DNA of 64,000 nucleotides from Niveispirillum sp. SYP-B3756 (GCF_009495745.1 NZ_WIDQ01000004.1:310001-374000), one strand, 5' to 3'; positions 19,186 to 28,834 are shown, counted from the first letter of the stretch. The notes: a model not told the origin generated them from the sequence alone. Numbers and translations are program-made.

Positions 19186-20202
19186 ATGGTGTTGAAAAAG
19201 CTGATCAGCGGGTTCCGCCGCCAGGCACCACCGGCACCCGCTGCCGAACCCGTACCGCCGCCGCCTGCACCCGCCCGGCCGAATCGGCCCGACGGCATGG
19301 CGCTAGCCCTGCAAGGCGGCGGCTCCCTGGGGGCCTTCACCTGGGGGGTGCTGGATCGGCTGCTGGAAGAGCCGGGTTTCACCCCGGTGCGTCTATCCGG
19401 GGCCAGCGCCGGGGCCGTGAACGCAGCCGCCTTTGCCTGTGGCTGGGCCGCCGACGGTCCGGCGGGCGCGCGGGCGACGCTGGATTTGCTCTGGCAAAAG
19501 GTGGGGGAATGCGGCGCCGGTTCGCTGGGTTTCTGTCCCAGCTGGCCGGCCAGCGGCGTGGTGCGGGCGGTCAATGCGGCGGCGCTGCAGATGGCCACGC
19601 GCTTTTTCTCCCCCTATGCGCTGAACCCGCTGGGTCTCAACCCGCTGCGTGACATTCTGGCGGAGGTGCTGGATTTTCAGGCGCTGACGCAGAAGAAGGC
19701 GCCGCGCCTTTATATCTCCGCCACGCGCGTGCGCGACGGCAGTCCGCGCGTCTTCACCAATGGCGATATCAGCCTGGACGCGCTGTTGGCCTCCACCACC
19801 CTGCCGGTGATCCATCAGGCGGTGGAGATCGAGGGGGAGGCGTACTGGGACGGCGGTTACACCCTGAACCCGCCGGTGGCCGCCCTGCTGGAAGGGCCGG
19901 CCGTGGGGCGCATCCTGGTGGTGCAGGCCATGCCCAACCGGGCATCGCAGACGCCGAAGACGGCGGACACGATCCGCGAACGGCTCAACGAGATCACCTT
20001 CTCCCGCCCGCTGGAGGCGGAGATTGCCCTGGTCCGGGAAAAGCTGGCCCACCGTGACCGGCCGGAGAGCCTGCACCTGCTGGCCATCGATCCCGACGCC
20101 AAGGCGGTGGAAGAGCTGGATGGTCTGCGGGTGGATCGGGACTATCTGGCGGCCCTGAAAGCGCAGGGCCGCAAGCAGGCGACCATCTGGTTACAAGGAT
20201 AG
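19186..20202 (+). CDS. Patatin-like phospholipase
   Basis: The protein has the patatin fold landmarks: the oxyanion loop LQGGGSLGAFTWGVLD, the nucleophile motif GASAG (Ser in SGASAGAVNAAAF), and the catalytic Asp in WDGGYTLNPPV. These lipases use a Ser-Asp dyad to release fatty acids from phospholipids. A proline/alanine-rich linker (about residues 15-38) precedes the domain and there is no clear signal peptide. The start at 19186 is tentative since no strong ribosome binding site is visible; TTG at 19141 is an alternative. Its last 12 bases overlap the convergent FAD oxidase gene. Confidence 0.85.
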   Translation: MVLKKLISGFRRQAPPAPAAEPVPPPPAPARPNRPDGMALALQGGGSLGAFTWGVLDRLLEEPGFTPVRLSGASAGAVNAAAFACGWAADGPAGARATLDLLWQKVGECGAGSLGFCPSWPASGVVRAVNAAALQMATRFFSPYALNPLGLNPLRDILAEVLDFQALTQKKAPRLYISATRVRDGSPRVFTNGDISLDALLASTTLPVIHQAVEIEGEAYWDGGYTLNPPVAALLEGPAVGRILVVQAMPNRASQTPKTADTIRERLNEITFSRPLEAEIALVREKLAHRDRPESLHLLAIDPDAKAVEELDGLRVDRDYLAALKAQGRKQATIWLQG

Positions 20203-21609
20203 AACTTTCCCCGGGTTCATGATCCCCGCCGGGTCCAGCAGGGCCTTCATCTGCTGCATCAGGGCCAGTTCCACCGGGTCTTTCAGCCGGGCCATCTCCG
20301 CCACCTTCAGATTGCCGATGCCATGTTCGGCGCTGATGCTGCCGCCCTGGCGCGTCACCTCGGCATGGATGATGGCGGTGATGGCGGGGGCATGGGCCAG
20401 GAAGGTGGCCTTGTCCATCGCTTCTGGCCTTGCGACATTGCAATGGATATTGCCGTCGCCGACATGGCCGAACGGGTAGGGGCGCAGGCCCGGCATAAAA
20501 TCGGCCAGGGCCAGGATCACCCGGTCCAGGAAATCCGGGATGCGGCTGATCGGCACGGAAACATCAGTATGCACTGTGCCGTCAATGGCCCGGCCGATCT
20601 CCGGCAAGCCTTCGCGGATTTGCCAGAGCCGGCGGCGCTGCTCCCCGCTTTCGGCCAGCACGGCATCCTGGGCCAACCCGCTTTCCAGCGCATCGGCGAG
20701 CGTGTTTTCCACCAATTGGCGGACCAGCGGTCCCTCTATGCCGCTGGCCACTTCCAACAGCACGTACCAGGGGTGGGATGCTGCCAGCGGGTCATGGTTG
20801 CGGCCCAGCAGATCGCGCGCGCCATCCATGGCGAAACGCGGCATCAGTTCGAAGGCCGACAACAAGTCGCCCGTCCCGGACCGCGCCCGCCCCAGCAGGG
20901 CGACGGCGGCGGCGGGGGAGGCCACACCGATCAGGGCGGTTTCCACCTGCCGGGGGCGGGGGAACAGTTTCAGCGTCGCAGCGGTGATAATGCCCAGCGT
21001 GCCCTCGGCACCTAAGAACAGGTGTTTCAGGTCATAGCCGGTATTGTCTTTGCGCAGGCGCCGCAGCCCGTTCCAGATCCGCCCGTCGGCCAGCACCACC
21101 TCCAGCCCCAGCACCAGATCGCGGGCATTGCCATAGCGCAGGGTGAGGATGCCGCCGGCATTGCTGGAAAGATTGCCACCCAACTGGCAGGAACCTTCCG
21201 ACCCCAGGGAGAGCGGGAAATAGCGGTCTGCCGACAATGCGGCCTGCTGGAGATCGGCCAGAATGCAGCCCGCCTCCACCGTCACCGTATAATCCGCCGC
21301 GTCCAGGTCACGGATGCGGTTCAACCGGCCGAGATTGAGCAGAAATGCCCCCCGGTCCGCCGCCGCCACGGTGCCGCCCACCACGCCGGTATTACCGCCC
21401 TGGGGGATCAGCGGCACGCCCGCAGCCGATGCCAGGGCAGCAATGGCGGCCACCTGGGCCATGTCAGCGGGGCGCAGCACGGCGGCGGGGTGGGAGGCCT
21501 GCCGCCGCCGCTGCTCGCTGGCAAAGGGGGCCATCGCCGCCGCATCTGTCAGCACATGGGCAGGGCCGATCAGGTCCGCGATCCGGGCAAGCAGGTCGGC
21601 AGGGGACAT
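20191..21609 (-). CDS. FAD-binding oxidase/dehydrogenase (GlcD / D-2-hydroxyacid type)
   Basis: A 472-residue flavoprotein of the VAO/FAD_binding_4 family. The FAD pyrophosphate-binding region reads VPLIPQGGNTGVVGGTV near residue 70, followed by GSCQLGGNLSSNAGG. The C-terminal cap domain ends with GSISAEHGIGNLKVAEMARL, with the conserved HG that binds the substrate carboxylate and metal. Relatives oxidise D-lactate, glycolate or D-2-hydroxyglutarate and pass electrons to the quinone pool or an electron-transfer flavoprotein. No glcE/glcF partners are nearby, which favours a single-subunit D-2-hydroxyacid dehydrogenase. The exact substrate is unknown. Confidence 0.87.
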   Translation of the reverse strand: MSPADLLARIADLIGPAHVLTDAAAMAPFASEQRRRQASHPAAVLRPADMAQVAAIAALASAAGVPLIPQGGNTGVVGGTVAAADRGAFLLNLGRLNRIRDLDAADYTVTVEAGCILADLQQAALSADRYFPLSLGSEGSCQLGGNLSSNAGGILTLRYGNARDLVLGLEVVLADGRIWNGLRRLRKDNTGYDLKHLFLGAEGTLGIITAATLKLFPRPRQVETALIGVASPAAAVALLGRARSGTGDLLSAFELMPRFAMDGARDLLGRNHDPLAASHPWYVLLEVASGIEGPLVRQLVENTLADALESGLAQDAVLAESGEQRRRLWQIREGLPEIGRAIDGTVHTDVSVPISRIPDFLDRVILALADFMPGLRPYPFGHVGDGNIHCNVARPEAMDKATFLAHAPAITAIIHAEVTRQGGSISAEHGIGNLKVAEMARLKDPVELALMQQMKALLDPAGIMNPGKVLSL

Positions 21610-21767
21610 GGGGGCGGGCTTCCCGACTATTAGTTCAACCGACGCAGGCTAATGGAGGCGTCACGGGTGGTAAAGACGTGCCTGGGCATGGGTGCTGCCG
21701 CCGAAAGTCCCGCCGCTGGCGGGACGAACCAGGCCATGATGCGGCTCGGCCACAAGGAGGAAACCGC

Positions 21768-22328
21768 ATGTCTGGTAATGCGACAGCCCTGATCATCATC
21801 GATGTGCAGAACAATATCCTGTTGGGGTCTGACCCGCGTGGGGTGGAAACGCTGGCGGCCCTGGATGCCATGGTGCATCGGCTGGCGGCGTTGGCCGACC
21901 GGGCCCGTGCGCAGGGTGTGCCCGTGATCCATGTGCAGCATGATGGGGAAGCGGGGCACCGCCTGGAAAAAGGCAGTGAGGGCTGGAAGATAAGGGCGGA
22001 ACTGGGGCCGGCGGCTGGGGAGCCCGTTTTCAATAAATCCGCCTGCGATGCCTTTCTCGGCACCGGGCTGGAGGCGTTGCTGCGTGAACGCAGCATCGGC
22101 CACCTGATCATTGGCGGCTGCATGACGCCCTATTGCATCGATACCAGTGTGCGCAGTGCCGTGGCGCATGGCTTCGATGTCACGCTGCTGGCCGATGGGC
22201 ACATGACCTGCGATATCGGCGCGCTGCGCTTTGAGCAGATCATTGCCCACCATAACCAGATATTGGATGGGTTCCCCGTCGGCCCGCACAAGGCACAGGT
22301 GCGCCCCAGCGCGGACTTTCTGGCCTGA
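21768..22328 (+). CDS. Isochorismatase-like cysteine hydrolase
   Basis: A 186-residue protein whose start is fixed by AAGGAGGAAACCGC directly before the ATG. The isochorismatase-fold triad is present: Asp in IIIDVQNNIL (about residue 11), a Lys in VFNKSACDAF, and the nucleophilic Cys in GGCMTPYCIDTSVRSAVAHGF. The family includes nicotinamidases, ureidoacrylate amidohydrolases and related amidases; the true substrate cannot be inferred here. It lies in the divergent space between the FAD oxidase and the convergent Sua5 gene, with no clear pathway partner. Confidence 0.88.
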   Translation: MSGNATALIIIDVQNNILLGSDPRGVETLAALDAMVHRLAALADRARAQGVPVIHVQHDGEAGHRLEKGSEGWKIRAELGPAAGEPVFNKSACDAFLGTGLEALLRERSIGHLIIGGCMTPYCIDTSVRSAVAHGFDVTLLADGHMTCDIGALRFEQIIAHHNQILDGFPVGPHKAQVRPSADFLA

Positions 22329-23369
22329 TCAGCCCCGCGGCGCGGCGGCGCGGCGCAGCCGGTCATTGATCGCCACACCCAGCCCCTTTTCCGGCACCGG
22401 CATCACGGCGATGCCGGACAGGCCGGGCCGGTCCAGCGTGCGCAGCATGGCGAACAGGTTGGCCGCAGCCTCCGCCATGTCGCCGCGCTGGGACAGGTTC
22501 AGCCGCATGGCCCCGCCGCGCAGGAACTGATCCGGCCCGAAGGCCAGCAGCGCCTCCGTCCCGCCCACGCTGTCGGCATTAAGCCGCACCGGCAGGCCGG
22601 GGGCATAATGGCTGGTCATCATGCCAGGGGCCTTGATGCCATCGGCCTCGCCAGCCAGCTCCACCCGGCCCAGCACTGTCTCCAGCTCCTCCCGCGTCAC
22701 CGAACCGGGGCGCAGCAGGCGGGCGGTGGGGCCGGTCAGGTCCAGCACGGTGGATTCCAGGCCGATTTCCGCCTTGCCGCCGGCCAGGATCAGCTGCAGC
22801 CTTGCCCCACCCCCATCAGGGAACTCCTCTGCCACATGCAGCGGCGTGGTGGGGGAGACATGGCCGGACCGGTTGGCGGACGGGGCCGCCACCGGCAGGC
22901 CCGATGCCGCCAGCAGGGCGCGGGCCACGGGATGGGCGGGGCTGCGCACGGCCACACTGTCCATCCCGGCACTGACCAGCAGCGACAGCGGCGCATCGGC
23001 CCGGCGCGGCAGCACCAGGGTCAGCGGGCCTGGCCAGTAAAGCTCGATCAACTGGCGGGCGCGGTCATCCAGATGCACCAGCGGTTCGGCCGCCGCCTCA
23101 TCCAGCACATGCACGATCAGCGGGTTGAAGCTGGGGCGGCCTTTGGCGGCGAAGATGGCGGCCACGGCCGCATCATCCCCGGCATTGCCGCCCAGCCCAT
23201 AAACGGTTTCGGTGGGGAAGGCCACCAGCCCGCCTGCCGCCAGCACCGCCGCACCCTTGGCATAGGCCGGCGTGCCCGGCGTCATCACCGCCGGCCGGTC
23301 CGGGTGCGGCGGGGGGGCGGGGGCATTGTGGTGGTGGCTGGGATCGTCGCAGCAATGATCGTGGGGCAC
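22329..23369 (-). CDS. L-threonylcarbamoyladenylate synthase (Sua5 type)
   Basis: Makes threonylcarbamoyl-AMP from threonine, bicarbonate and ATP for the tRNA modification t6A37. The YrdC-like domain shows AFPTETVYGLGGNA, KGRPSFNPLIVHV and VAAPSANRSGHVSP. It is followed by a C-terminal Sua5 domain with TSHYAPGLPVRL, which distinguishes it from short TsaC. From GTG at 23369 it is 346 residues and opens with a histidine/cysteine-rich stretch (MPHDHCCDDPSHHHN) absent from typical members. ATG at 23285 would remove that stretch and start at MTPGTPAY. Neither start has a strong ribosome binding site. Confidence 0.9.
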   Translation of the reverse strand: MPHDHCCDDPSHHHNAPAPPPHPDRPAVMTPGTPAYAKGAAVLAAGGLVAFPTETVYGLGGNAGDDAAVAAIFAAKGRPSFNPLIVHVLDEAAAEPLVHLDDRARQLIELYWPGPLTLVLPRRADAPLSLLVSAGMDSVAVRSPAHPVARALLAASGLPVAAPSANRSGHVSPTTPLHVAEEFPDGGGARLQLILAGGKAEIGLESTVLDLTGPTARLLRPGSVTREELETVLGRVELAGEADGIKAPGMMTSHYAPGLPVRLNADSVGGTEALLAFGPDQFLRGGAMRLNLSQRGDMAEAAANLFAMLRTLDRPGLSGIAVMPVPEKGLGVAINDRLRRAAAPRG

Positions 23370-23540
23370 AGGCGAAACTACCGGGCGTGGCTTAATGGAA
23401 TTCCGATAGCATAGCCCCCGGCGGGTGCGACGACACCGGCTTTCCCTGCAAACCCCGCCCCAGCCGGGGGCAGCACTGGCAGGGCCATTCGCTATCCGCT
23501 ATAGCATGAGAAAGCATACTTCCGTGGGGGGAGAAAACGC

Positions 23541-24872
23541 ATGAGCAATACGGCTGCCATGGCCGGTTCCGCCGTGGGTTCGTCGGCAGAACATCTGACG
23601 CTGATGCTGCTTTGCCAGCTGGTGGTGATCCTGGCCTTCAGCCGTATTGTCTCCTGGGTCAGTACCCGGTTTCTGGGGCAGACGGCGGTGGCGGGCGAAA
23701 TCCTGGCCGGCTTGCTGCTGGGGCCGTCGCTGATCGGGGCCTTGTTCCCCGATCTCTCCCACGCGCTGTTCGTGCCGGAAACCCGGCCCATCTTTGTCGG
23801 GCTGGCGCAATTGGGTCTGATCTTGCTGATGCTCCAGATCGGCATGGAATTTCAGGTGACACCGGGGCGCGGGCGTGATGGGCGGGCCGTGGCACTGATC
23901 AGCCTGACCGGGATCATCACGCCCTTTGCGCTGGGCTATGCCACCGCGCCGTTTTTCTGGCGGGAACTGGGCATGGACCCGGATCAGGGGCTGCTGGCCT
24001 TCCGCCTGTTCTTTGCCATCGCCATGTCGATCACGGCCATCCCCATCCTGGGCCGGATTTTCATGGAACTGGGCCTGTCCCATACACGCACGGCGTCGCT
24101 GGTCATCGGCTCGGCGGCGATCGATGATATTTGCGGCTGGATGCTGCTGGGGCTGGTGGCCGCCATCGTCGCCGCCAATTTCGATATGGTGATGTTCCTG
24201 GCCCGTATCGCCGCCGTGGCCCTGTTCGTGGCGGTGATGCTGGCGCTGGTGCGCCCGTTCCTGTCCCGCTGGGTGGCCGGAAGGATGGCGAAGGAGGGGG
24301 GTACGCTGGACACAACCACCATTGCCGGGCTGCTGCTGGTGCTGCTGGGGGCGGCCATCATCACCAGCAAATTGGGCATCTTCGCCATCATCGGCGGGTT
24401 CATTGTCGGCCATTGCCTGCAAAATGACCGGGCCTTTGTGGCGCAATGGAAAATGCGCGTCGGCGGGCTGGTGCAGGTGCTGCTGCTGCCTTTGTTCTTT
24501 GCCTATACGGGGCTGCGCACCGATGTCGGCTCCCTGTCTGCATCCGGCTGGGGCCTGTGTGCGCTGGTCTGTCTGGTGGCCTTTGCCGGCAAGTTCGGCG
24601 GTGCCTATCTGGCCTGCCGCGCGTTGGGGGAGAGCCACCGGCAGGCGGCCACCGTCGGGGTGGCCATGAATACCCGCGCGCTGATGGAACTGATCGTGCT
24701 GAATATCGGCTATGATATGGGCGTGCTGCCCAAGCCGATGTTCAGCATGTTGGTGGTGATGGCCATTGTCAGCACCTTCATGGCCACGCCGTTGATCCGC
24801 TGGCTGATGGCATCCGAACGGGTCAGCCCAGAACTGACTCGCGCCCGGTTGGCAGGGCTGTCGGCGGAGTGA
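23541..24872 (+). CDS. Cation:proton antiporter, CPA2/Kef type
   Basis: A 443-residue polytopic membrane protein with about 12 hydrophobic segments. It is preceded by GGGGGGAG, which fixes the start. CPA2 features are present: AGEILAGLLLGPSLIG near residue 55, the GLILLMLQIGMEF segment, and the unwound-helix region SITAIPILGRIF and SAAIDDICGWMLLG carrying the conserved Asp pair used for ion/proton exchange. There is no C-terminal RCK/TrkA-N domain, so it is not a full KefB/KefC. It probably exchanges K+ or Na+ for H+. It stands alone between Sua5 (divergent) and the liv operon. Confidence 0.88.
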   Translation: MSNTAAMAGSAVGSSAEHLTLMLLCQLVVILAFSRIVSWVSTRFLGQTAVAGEILAGLLLGPSLIGALFPDLSHALFVPETRPIFVGLAQLGLILLMLQIGMEFQVTPGRGRDGRAVALISLTGIITPFALGYATAPFFWRELGMDPDQGLLAFRLFFAIAMSITAIPILGRIFMELGLSHTRTASLVIGSAAIDDICGWMLLGLVAAIVAANFDMVMFLARIAAVALFVAVMLALVRPFLSRWVAGRMAKEGGTLDTTTIAGLLLVLLGAAIITSKLGIFAIIGGFIVGHCLQNDRAFVAQWKMRVGGLVQVLLLPLFFAYTGLRTDVGSLSASGWGLCALVCLVAFAGKFGGAYLACRALGESHRQAATVGVAMNTRALMELIVLNIGYDMGVLPKPMFSMLVVMAIVSTFMATPLIRWLMASERVSPELTRARLAGLSAE

Positions 24873-25039
24873 GGCCCGCCTGGGCGCCCCAAATGTCTCC
24901 CTGACAATTCGCGCCATGCTTGATGGGGGCGTGTCGGTTCGCTACCGTGCATCCGGGTGCCGGAAGAAGTTCCCGAGCAAGGCCACGCCACCGGCCATAA
25001 ATCAGGGAACCGCCGGCCGCATCGGACATATGGGGGCAC

Positions 25040-25969
25040 ATGGACGCGTCAGCGCTGGGGACGTTTCTCCAATACCTGATCAATGGCATCACCTTAGGCG
25101 CCATTTATGGGTTGATCGCCATCGGTTACACGATGGTTTACGGCATCATCCGCATGATCAATTTCGCCCATGGCGAAATCTATATGATCGGTGCCTTTGT
25201 GGCGGTGACGACCTTCTCGCTACTCTCGGCGCTGGGGATTGCTGCCGTGCCGCTGGCGCTTCTGCTGGTGTTGCTGGTGTCGATCTTCTTCACCGCCGCC
25301 TATGGCTGGACGGTGGAGCGCATCGCCTATCGCCCGCTGCGCGGCGCGCCAAAACTGGCGCCGCTGATTTCGGCCATCGGCATGTCGATCTTCCTGCAGA
25401 ACTATGTGATGCAAACGCAAGGATCGCGGCCCAAGCCGCTGGCCCCGGTGATGAATGGCGGCATCAACCTGTGGCAGGGGGACGGGTTCACGCTCTCCAT
25501 CTCCTATATCCAGCTATTCATCATTGTGCTGACCTTTGCCCTGATGGTTGGCTTCACCCAGCTGATCAACCGCACCGCCCTGGGCCGCGCCCAGCGGGCG
25601 TGTGAGCAGGACCGCACGATGGCGGGGCTGCTGGGCATCAATGTGGACCGCACCATCAGCCTGACCTTCGTGATGGGTGCCGCATTGGCTGCCGTGGCCG
25701 GTGTGCTGGTGACCATGTATTACGGGGTGATCGATTTCTATATCGGCTTCCTGGCGGGGATGAAGGCCTTCACCGCCGCCGTGCTGGGGGGCATTGGCTC
25801 CCTGCCGGGGGCCATGCTGGGCGGGCTGCTGATCGGCCTGATTGAGGCGTTTTTCACCGGCTATATCTCTGGTGCCTATAAGGATGTGGCCAGTTTCAGC
25901 GTGCTGATCGCCGTGCTGGTCTTCCGTCCCACTGGCCTGTTGGGCCGCCCAGACATCGAGAAGGTGTGA
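25040..25969 (+). CDS. livH: Branched-chain amino acid ABC transporter permease LivH
   Basis: A 309-residue permease with about eight membrane helices, beginning with the family hallmark QYLINGITLGAIYGLIAIGYTMVYGIIRMINFAHGE. The cytoplasmic EAA-like loop near ALGRAQRACEQDRTMAGLLGINVDR contacts the ATPases. First gene of a livHMGF operon; livM begins one base after its stop. No substrate-binding protein gene is adjacent, so the operon must use one encoded elsewhere. Confidence 0.93.
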   Translation: MDASALGTFLQYLINGITLGAIYGLIAIGYTMVYGIIRMINFAHGEIYMIGAFVAVTTFSLLSALGIAAVPLALLLVLLVSIFFTAAYGWTVERIAYRPLRGAPKLAPLISAIGMSIFLQNYVMQTQGSRPKPLAPVMNGGINLWQGDGFTLSISYIQLFIIVLTFALMVGFTQLINRTALGRAQRACEQDRTMAGLLGINVDRTISLTFVMGAALAAVAGVLVTMYYGVIDFYIGFLAGMKAFTAAVLGGIGSLPGAMLGGLLIGLIEAFFTGYISGAYKDVASFSVLIAVLVFRPTGLLGRPDIEKV

Positions 25970-25970
25970 G

Positions 25971-27254
25971 ATGGCGACCCCTATCGAGACAAAGCTGAAA
26001 GACAGTGCCGCCGCCGCCGGGCTGGCGCTGGTGCTGTCCATCCCCTTCATCGGGCTGCACACCATTTCCACCGACCAGGGGCTGGTGGTGGAAAGCCGCT
26101 GGTCCTGGGTGGCCTGGGCTGTGGGGCTGGTGTTTATCGGCCGGTTGCTGCTGGGCTTTGCGCGCGATGCGCTGGCCGCGCGTGCCGCCAGCCGACCCAA
26201 GAAGCAGGCAAAGCCCGTTGCGGCGGGGGAGCCGACACTGGCGGCCCGGCTGACGCGGGCCTTCATGGCGGTGGCCTTGCTGTTTGCCGTGACGCTGCCC
26301 TTCATGCCCTATAGCGACCGCTATATCATCGACCTGGGCACCACGGTGCTGATCTATATCCTGCTGGCGCTGGGGCTGAATGTTACCGTGGGGCTGGCGG
26401 GGTTGCTGGATCTGGGTTTCGTGGCCTTCTATGCCATCGGTGCCTACAGTTTCGCCCTGCTGTCGAAATTTTTCGGACTGGATTTCTGGGTCTGCCTGCC
26501 CTTGTCGGGCCTGATCGCCGCCTTGTTCGGGGCGCTGCTGTCGCTGCCCATCCTGCGGCTGCGCGGGGATTATCTGGCCATCGTCACGCTGGGTTTTGGG
26601 GAAATCACCCGCATCGTCATCCTGAACTGGCAGAGCCTGACGGGCGGGCCGAACGGTGTGTCGGGCATTCCGCGTCCCGGCCTGTTCGGCCTGTCCTTCG
26701 ACCGCCGCCCGCCGGAAGGCATGGGCAGCTTTCACGAGCTGACGGGCATCGATTTTTCCGGTGAACACCGGTTGATGTTCTTGTACCTGATCGTGCTGGC
26801 GCTCGTCTGTCTGGTGGCCTGGGTGATCAACCGGTTGCGTGCCCTGCCCGTGGGACGGGCGTGGGAGGCGTTGCGCGAGGATGAGATCGCCTGCCGGTCG
26901 CTGGGCATCAACCCCACGGCCAGCAAAGTGTCCGCCTATGCCATTGGCGGCATGATGGGCGGCTTCGCCGGCTGTTTCTTCGCCGCCCGTCAGGGCTTCG
27001 TCTCGCCGGAGAGCTTCGGTTTCATCGAAAGCGCCTTGATCCTGGCCATCGTGGTGCTGGGCGGCATGGGCAGTCAGGTTGGGGTGGTGATTGCCGCCCT
27101 GTTCATCGTCATGCTGCCGGAACTGGGGCGTGAATTTGCCGATTACCGCATGATCGTGTTCGGCCTTGCCATGATCACCATCATGGTCTGGCGTCCGGGT
27201 GGGCTGCTCTCCACCCGTGTGCCGACCGTGAAGCTGGATCAGAAGGGGGCCTGA
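25971..27254 (+). CDS. livM: Branched-chain amino acid ABC transporter permease LivM
   Basis: The second permease, 427 residues, longer than LivH because of an N-terminal extension with two extra membrane segments and a basic linker (about residues 60-85). The core shows LGLNVTVGLAGLLDLGFVAFYAIGAYSFALL and the EAA-like loop ALREDEIACRSLGINPTASK. With LivH it forms the channel for branched-chain amino acids or related compounds such as short-chain amides. It is followed by livG after three bases. Confidence 0.93.
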   Translation: MATPIETKLKDSAAAAGLALVLSIPFIGLHTISTDQGLVVESRWSWVAWAVGLVFIGRLLLGFARDALAARAASRPKKQAKPVAAGEPTLAARLTRAFMAVALLFAVTLPFMPYSDRYIIDLGTTVLIYILLALGLNVTVGLAGLLDLGFVAFYAIGAYSFALLSKFFGLDFWVCLPLSGLIAALFGALLSLPILRLRGDYLAIVTLGFGEITRIVILNWQSLTGGPNGVSGIPRPGLFGLSFDRRPPEGMGSFHELTGIDFSGEHRLMFLYLIVLALVCLVAWVINRLRALPVGRAWEALREDEIACRSLGINPTASKVSAYAIGGMMGGFAGCFFAARQGFVSPESFGFIESALILAIVVLGGMGSQVGVVIAALFIVMLPELGREFADYRMIVFGLAMITIMVWRPGGLLSTRVPTVKLDQKGA

Positions 27255-27257
27255 GAC

Positions 27258-28118
27258 ATGAGCGAACCATTGCTGAATGTCACCGGCCTGACCATGCGGT
27301 TTGGCGGGTTGGTGGCGGTGGATGGCGTGAACCTGTCGGCCGATACCGGCCGCATCACCGCCCTGATCGGCCCCAACGGGGCCGGCAAGACCACCATTTT
27401 CAACTGCCTGACCGGGTTTTACAAACCCACATCGGGTGAATTGTCCCTGGCGCACCCGACGCGCGGCAAGGTCAGTTTGCAGACCCTGCCGGGCTATCAG
27501 GTGGCGCGCCATGGCGTGGTGCGTACCTTCCAGAATATCCGCCTGTTCCCGCGCATGACGGTACTGGAAAACCTGCTGGTCGCCCAGCATGTCGGGTTGA
27601 TGCGCAAATCGGTGCTGGGCGTTGCCGGGCTGCTGGGCCTGAAGGGCTGGCGCACGGCGCAGAGGGACGCGATCGAGCGGGCCCGGTTCTGGATCAACCG
27701 GCTGGATCTGGGCGCTGTCGCCAATGAGGAGGCGGGCAACCTCTCCTATGGTGTGCAGCGGCGGGTGGAAATCGCCCGCGCCATGAACACCGATCCGCTG
27801 TTGCTGTGCCTGGATGAACCGGCCGCTGGTTTGAACCCGCGCGAAACGGCGGCACTGGGGGAGTTGCTTCAGGGCATCCGGGCCGAATTCGGCATCGGCA
27901 TCCTGTTGATCGAACATGACATGAAGCTGGTGATGGGCATTTCCGACCATATCCATGTGGTGGAATATGGCCGCAAGATTGCCGAGGGCACGCCGGAGCA
28001 AATCCGCACCGATGAGCGCGTCATCAAGGCTTATTTGGGCGAACCGGACGAGGAAGAATTGCCGCCCGCTGTGGCAGCCGATATCGCCGATGTGGCGGGC
28101 GAAGGAGACCGGGTATGA
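27258..28118 (+). CDS. livG: Branched-chain amino acid ABC transporter ATPase LivG
   Basis: A 286-residue ATPase with Walker A GPNGAGKTT (about residue 37), the long LivG-specific insertion ending VRTFQNIRLFPRMTVLENLLVAQH, and the variant signature NLSYGVQRRVEIARAM. Walker B LLLCLDEPAAGLN and the switch His in LIEHDMKLVM complete the set. It ends in an extra acidic tail of about 25 residues after YLGEPDEEE. Its last four bases overlap livF (ATGA), so the two ATPases are made together. Confidence 0.95.
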   Translation: MSEPLLNVTGLTMRFGGLVAVDGVNLSADTGRITALIGPNGAGKTTIFNCLTGFYKPTSGELSLAHPTRGKVSLQTLPGYQVARHGVVRTFQNIRLFPRMTVLENLLVAQHVGLMRKSVLGVAGLLGLKGWRTAQRDAIERARFWINRLDLGAVANEEAGNLSYGVQRRVEIARAMNTDPLLLCLDEPAAGLNPRETAALGELLQGIRAEFGIGILLIEHDMKLVMGISDHIHVVEYGRKIAEGTPEQIRTDERVIKAYLGEPDEEELPPAVAADIADVAGEGDRV

Positions 28119-28834
28119 GCCTGCTGCAACTGACGGGGGTCTGCACCAATTACGGCCCCATCGAGGCCCTGCGCGGCGTGGATGTGACGGTTGAACAGGG
28201 GGAGATTGTCACCCTGATCGGCGCCAATGGGGCCGGCAAATCCACCTTGCTGATGACCATCTGCGGCCAGCCCAAGCCTGCGGCGGGCAGCATTGTTTTC
28301 GATGGCCAGTCCATCGTCGACCTGCCGCCACATGAAACGGCCAAGCTGGGCATCGCCCAGGTGCCGGAAGGGCGGCGCATCTTCCCGCGCATGACGGTGT
28401 TTGAAAACCTGCAGCTGGGGGCCACGCTGGGCGACCCGGCCAACTTCGATACCGACATCGCCTATTGCTTCGACCTGTTCCCCATCCTGCAAAAACGCCG
28501 GGACCAGCGGGCGGGCACCCTGTCGGGTGGGGAACAGCAGATGCTGGCCATTTCCCGCGCGCTGATGAGCCGGCCACGCCTGTTGCTGCTGGATGAACCC
28601 TCGCTGGGGCTGGCACCCCTGATCATCCGCCGCATCTTCGATGTGATCAACGATCTCAACAAGACGCGGGGGATGACCATCCTGCTGGTCGAGCAGAACG
28701 CTTATCACGCGCTTAAACTGGCTCACCGCGCCTATGTGTTGGCACAGGGGCAGGTGGTCCTGCAGGGGGCTGGGCCGGAACTGCTGGCCAACCCGGAGGT
28801 GCGGGCCGCCTATCTGGAAGGCGGGGCGCATTGA
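28115..28834 (+). CDS. livF: Branched-chain amino acid ABC transporter ATPase LivF
   Basis: A 239-residue ATPase with Walker A GANGAGKST, LivF-specific GIAQVPEGRRIFPRMTV, signature TLSGGEQQMLAISRAL and Walker B LLLLDEPSLGL. All motifs are intact. It is the last gene of the operon. The 3' 122 bases are also read by the antisense extension of the convergent sulfotransferase gene, and a GC-rich hairpin around 28840-28877 follows the stop. Confidence 0.95.
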   Translation: MSLLQLTGVCTNYGPIEALRGVDVTVEQGEIVTLIGANGAGKSTLLMTICGQPKPAAGSIVFDGQSIVDLPPHETAKLGIAQVPEGRRIFPRMTVFENLQLGATLGDPANFDTDIAYCFDLFPILQKRRDQRAGTLSGGEQQMLAISRALMSRPRLLLLDEPSLGLAPLIIRRIFDVINDLNKTRGMTILLVEQNAYHALKLAHRAYVLAQGQVVLQGAGPELLANPEVRAAYLEGGAH

